A stretch of 64,000 nucleotides of DNA from Streptomyces asoensis (GTDB lineage Bacteria; Actinomycetota; Actinomycetes; Streptomycetales; Streptomycetaceae), in contig NZ_BNEB01000006.1 in the NCBI RefSeq assembly GCF_016860545.1, positions 62,001 through 126,000 of the forward strand. The letters are read 5' to 3'. Of this stretch, positions 62,870 through 64,000 are shown piece by piece (position 1 is the stretch's first letter; each line of letters begins with the position of its first letter). Made by a program: the position numbers and the translations under genes. The notes below the pieces were generated by a model, which saw only the letters and a list, made by a program, of their open reading frames with translations, made no database searches and had not been told where the DNA came from.

Positions 62870-63165
62870 GCGATCAGCAGCACCCCACCGATCCCGTGCT
62901 CTCCCGCGTCCAGCGAGTGCCCGGCGGCCTGTACGGCGACGAGCCCTACGAGGCCGCGCTCAGCGACCTGCGGGCGGCCGTCGCCCAAGTGTCCGCGGCG
63001 CTGTCGAGAACCCAAGATCCGTCCGTCAGCGAGTACCTGACGCGCTATCAGGCGGACCTCAACCGCGCCCAGCTCCAGCTGCACCCGCACGGCAGCGCCG
63101 CCCTTGAGCGTGCCCACGCCCTGTGCCGCACGGTGCGCCGCTACCTGACCACCGGGGCGGCGTGA
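62866..63165 (+). CDS. Small helical hypothetical protein
   Basis: A 99-residue, mostly helical protein (EAALSDLRAAVAQVSAALSR, then YLTRYQADLNRAQLQL) without membrane segments; a possible coiled coil. ATG 62866 follows GGAACG and overlaps the upstream stop. Family and function unknown; it is the last gene of the three-gene unit. Confidence 0.6.
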   Translation: MSDQQHPTDPVLSRVQRVPGGLYGDEPYEAALSDLRAAVAQVSAALSRTQDPSVSEYLTRYQADLNRAQLQLHPHGSAALERAHALCRTVRRYLTTGAA

Positions 63166-63288
63166 GTCCAGTGCCGACCACCGAGGGTCAGCTGCCGCTG
63201 GAGGATATCCGGCACCGATGCTGTGGTCCGGCCGGACGGGGAGCTGGGGTGCGGGCAGGCTCACAGGGCGCCATTGTTTTCTCTTCGA

Positions 63289-64000
63289 TCAGCCCTTCTG
63301 TCCGGTCTTCTCGACCATGCGGGCCAGTTCGATGCGGGAGCGCACGCCCAGCGCTGCGAAGACCTTTCTCAGGTGGTAGTCGACGGTTCGAGTGCTGAGC
63401 GAGAGGGTCAGTGCCACCTCCCGGTTGGTGGCGCCCTCGGCCACGCACCGGGTGATCCGCAGTTGCTGCGGGGTGAGTGCGTCGAGGCCCGGGCCCGGCC
63501 CCGGTGCTCGCCCTGCGCCGCTCTGCGCCACGCCGCCGGCCCGTAGTTCGGCCCGGGTCTGGTCCGCCCAGACGCGTGCGCCGCAGCGTTCGAACCCGAC
63601 CAGGGCTGCGCCGAGTCGGTCGCGTGCCTCGCTCAGCCGGCGGCGTCTGCGCAGCCACTTGCCGTGCAGCAGTTCGGTCCGGGCGCGTTCGAAGTCGCCG
63701 CCGCCGGCCGCGTCGTGCAGGTCGAGCGCGCGGCGGTACAAGGTGTCGGCCCGGTCCGGCGGAGCCAGCAGCGCACGGCAGCGCGTCAGTTGGGCGGGGG
63801 CCTGCGGATCGGCGCCGAATCCGGCCCACCGGGCGAACTCCTCGACGACGTCGGCGACTTCGGTGACGCCGTCGTCGGTCCGTCCGGTCGAGGCAGCAGC
63901 TTCCACGAAGCACGGTACGGCGAGCATCCACACCGCGAAGTGCCCTCTGCGCGGGCCCGGGTGGACGAGTGGCCCGAGGCGGTCCGCGGCTTCCCGGGGG
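63289..64000 (-). CDS. LuxR-family transcriptional regulator, 3' part
   Basis: The frame is open to the window edge, so only the last 236 or so residues are seen. A helical repeat-type region (RARTELLHGKWLRRRRRLSEA, GAALVGFERCGARVWADQTRAEL) precedes a C-terminal LuxR helix-turn-helix (LTPQQLRITRCVAEGATNRE, VALTLSLSTRTVDYHLRKVF). This is the end of a large LAL/AAA-type LuxR regulator. Its target is unknown. Confidence 0.85.
   Translation of the reverse strand, partial: PREAADRLGPLVHPGPRRGHFAVWMLAVPCFVEAAASTGRTDDGVTEVADVVEEFARWAGFGADPQAPAQLTRCRALLAPPDRADTLYRRALDLHDAAGGGDFERARTELLHGKWLRRRRRLSEARDRLGAALVGFERCGARVWADQTRAELRAGGVAQSGAGRAPGPGPGLDALTPQQLRITRCVAEGATNREVALTLSLSTRTVDYHLRKVFAALGVRSRIELARMVEKTGQKG

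Noticed and set aside
1..64000. tRNA genes, attachment-site repeats, telomere ends, integrase or CRISPR array
   Set aside because: None seen on reading. The left region therefore cannot be classed as an integrated element or a plasmid from this window alone.

Overview
The window is very GC-rich actinobacterial DNA with strong G/C third-position bias, GTG/TTG starts and many 1-4 base start/stop overlaps. The genes (inositol catabolism with a Cgl0159-type aldolase, DUF2637, replication-relaxation, Tat-exported rhamnosidase, in-frame TTA codons) point to Streptomyces or a close relative. This is inference from family content; no rRNA, tRNA or species marker is present.

Region 1 (about 1-29.8 kb) is accessory, plasmid- or ICE-like. 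At 58-12883 lies a tightly overlapping conjugation operon whose order resembles the tcp/Tn916-type Gram-positive transfer systems: TcpC-like, small membrane protein, TcpE-like, VirB4-like ATPase, small Cys-containing membrane protein, large membrane channel, transglycosylase/NlpC-P60 hydrolase, a frameshifted anchored protein, a VirD4/TraG-like ATPase and a replication-relaxation protein. It is followed at 13881-23649 by a complete Tad/Flp-type pilus operon: SAF/CpaB-like, MinD-like, TadA, TadB, TadC, pilin-like, three TadE/F/G-like proteins and a LysM-BTAD protein. Then come a DUF2637 (SpdB-like) protein, a winged-helix-type protein, a coiled-coil/basic DNA-binding protein and a DEAH helicase with helicase-associated repeats. 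Five genes of 13.0-25.3 kb carry an in-frame TTA codon, suggesting bldA control of the pilus part.

Region 2 (29.8-30.6 kb) is a scar of broken fragments: a recombinase-accessory-like coiled coil, an IS transposase C-terminus and an aldolase (DmpG/HsaF-like) C-terminus.

Region 3 (30.6-47.7 kb) is a myo-inositol catabolic locus: an ABC importer (binding protein, permease, single-domain ATPase), two Gfo/Idh/MocA dehydrogenases, a convergent LacI-type regulator, then iolC, a Cgl0159-type aldolase, iolB, iolD, iolA, an iolE-like gene, an iolT-like MFS importer, an iolG-like dehydrogenase and an iolH-like isomerase. Two promoters, upstream of the ABC operon and of iolC, have the same layout: TTGACA, a CATnGT element, then a 16-base palindrome of the form ACTAGnGCGCGCTAGT 12 bases on. 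These are probably the targets of the local LacI regulator.

Region 4 (48-64 kb) is mixed chromosomal-type DNA: a large secreted alpha-L-rhamnosidase with its own palindromic operator, a decayed MFS transporter and SnoaL-like fragment, a TetR regulator, a DUF3500-HupE/UreJ pair, a YdcF/DUF218 membrane protein, a decayed FdhF/YdeP-type molybdopterin oxidoreductase, a small secreted protein, a TetR/NAD(P)-binding divergent pair, three small unknown proteins and the 3' end of a LuxR-type regulator running off the right edge.
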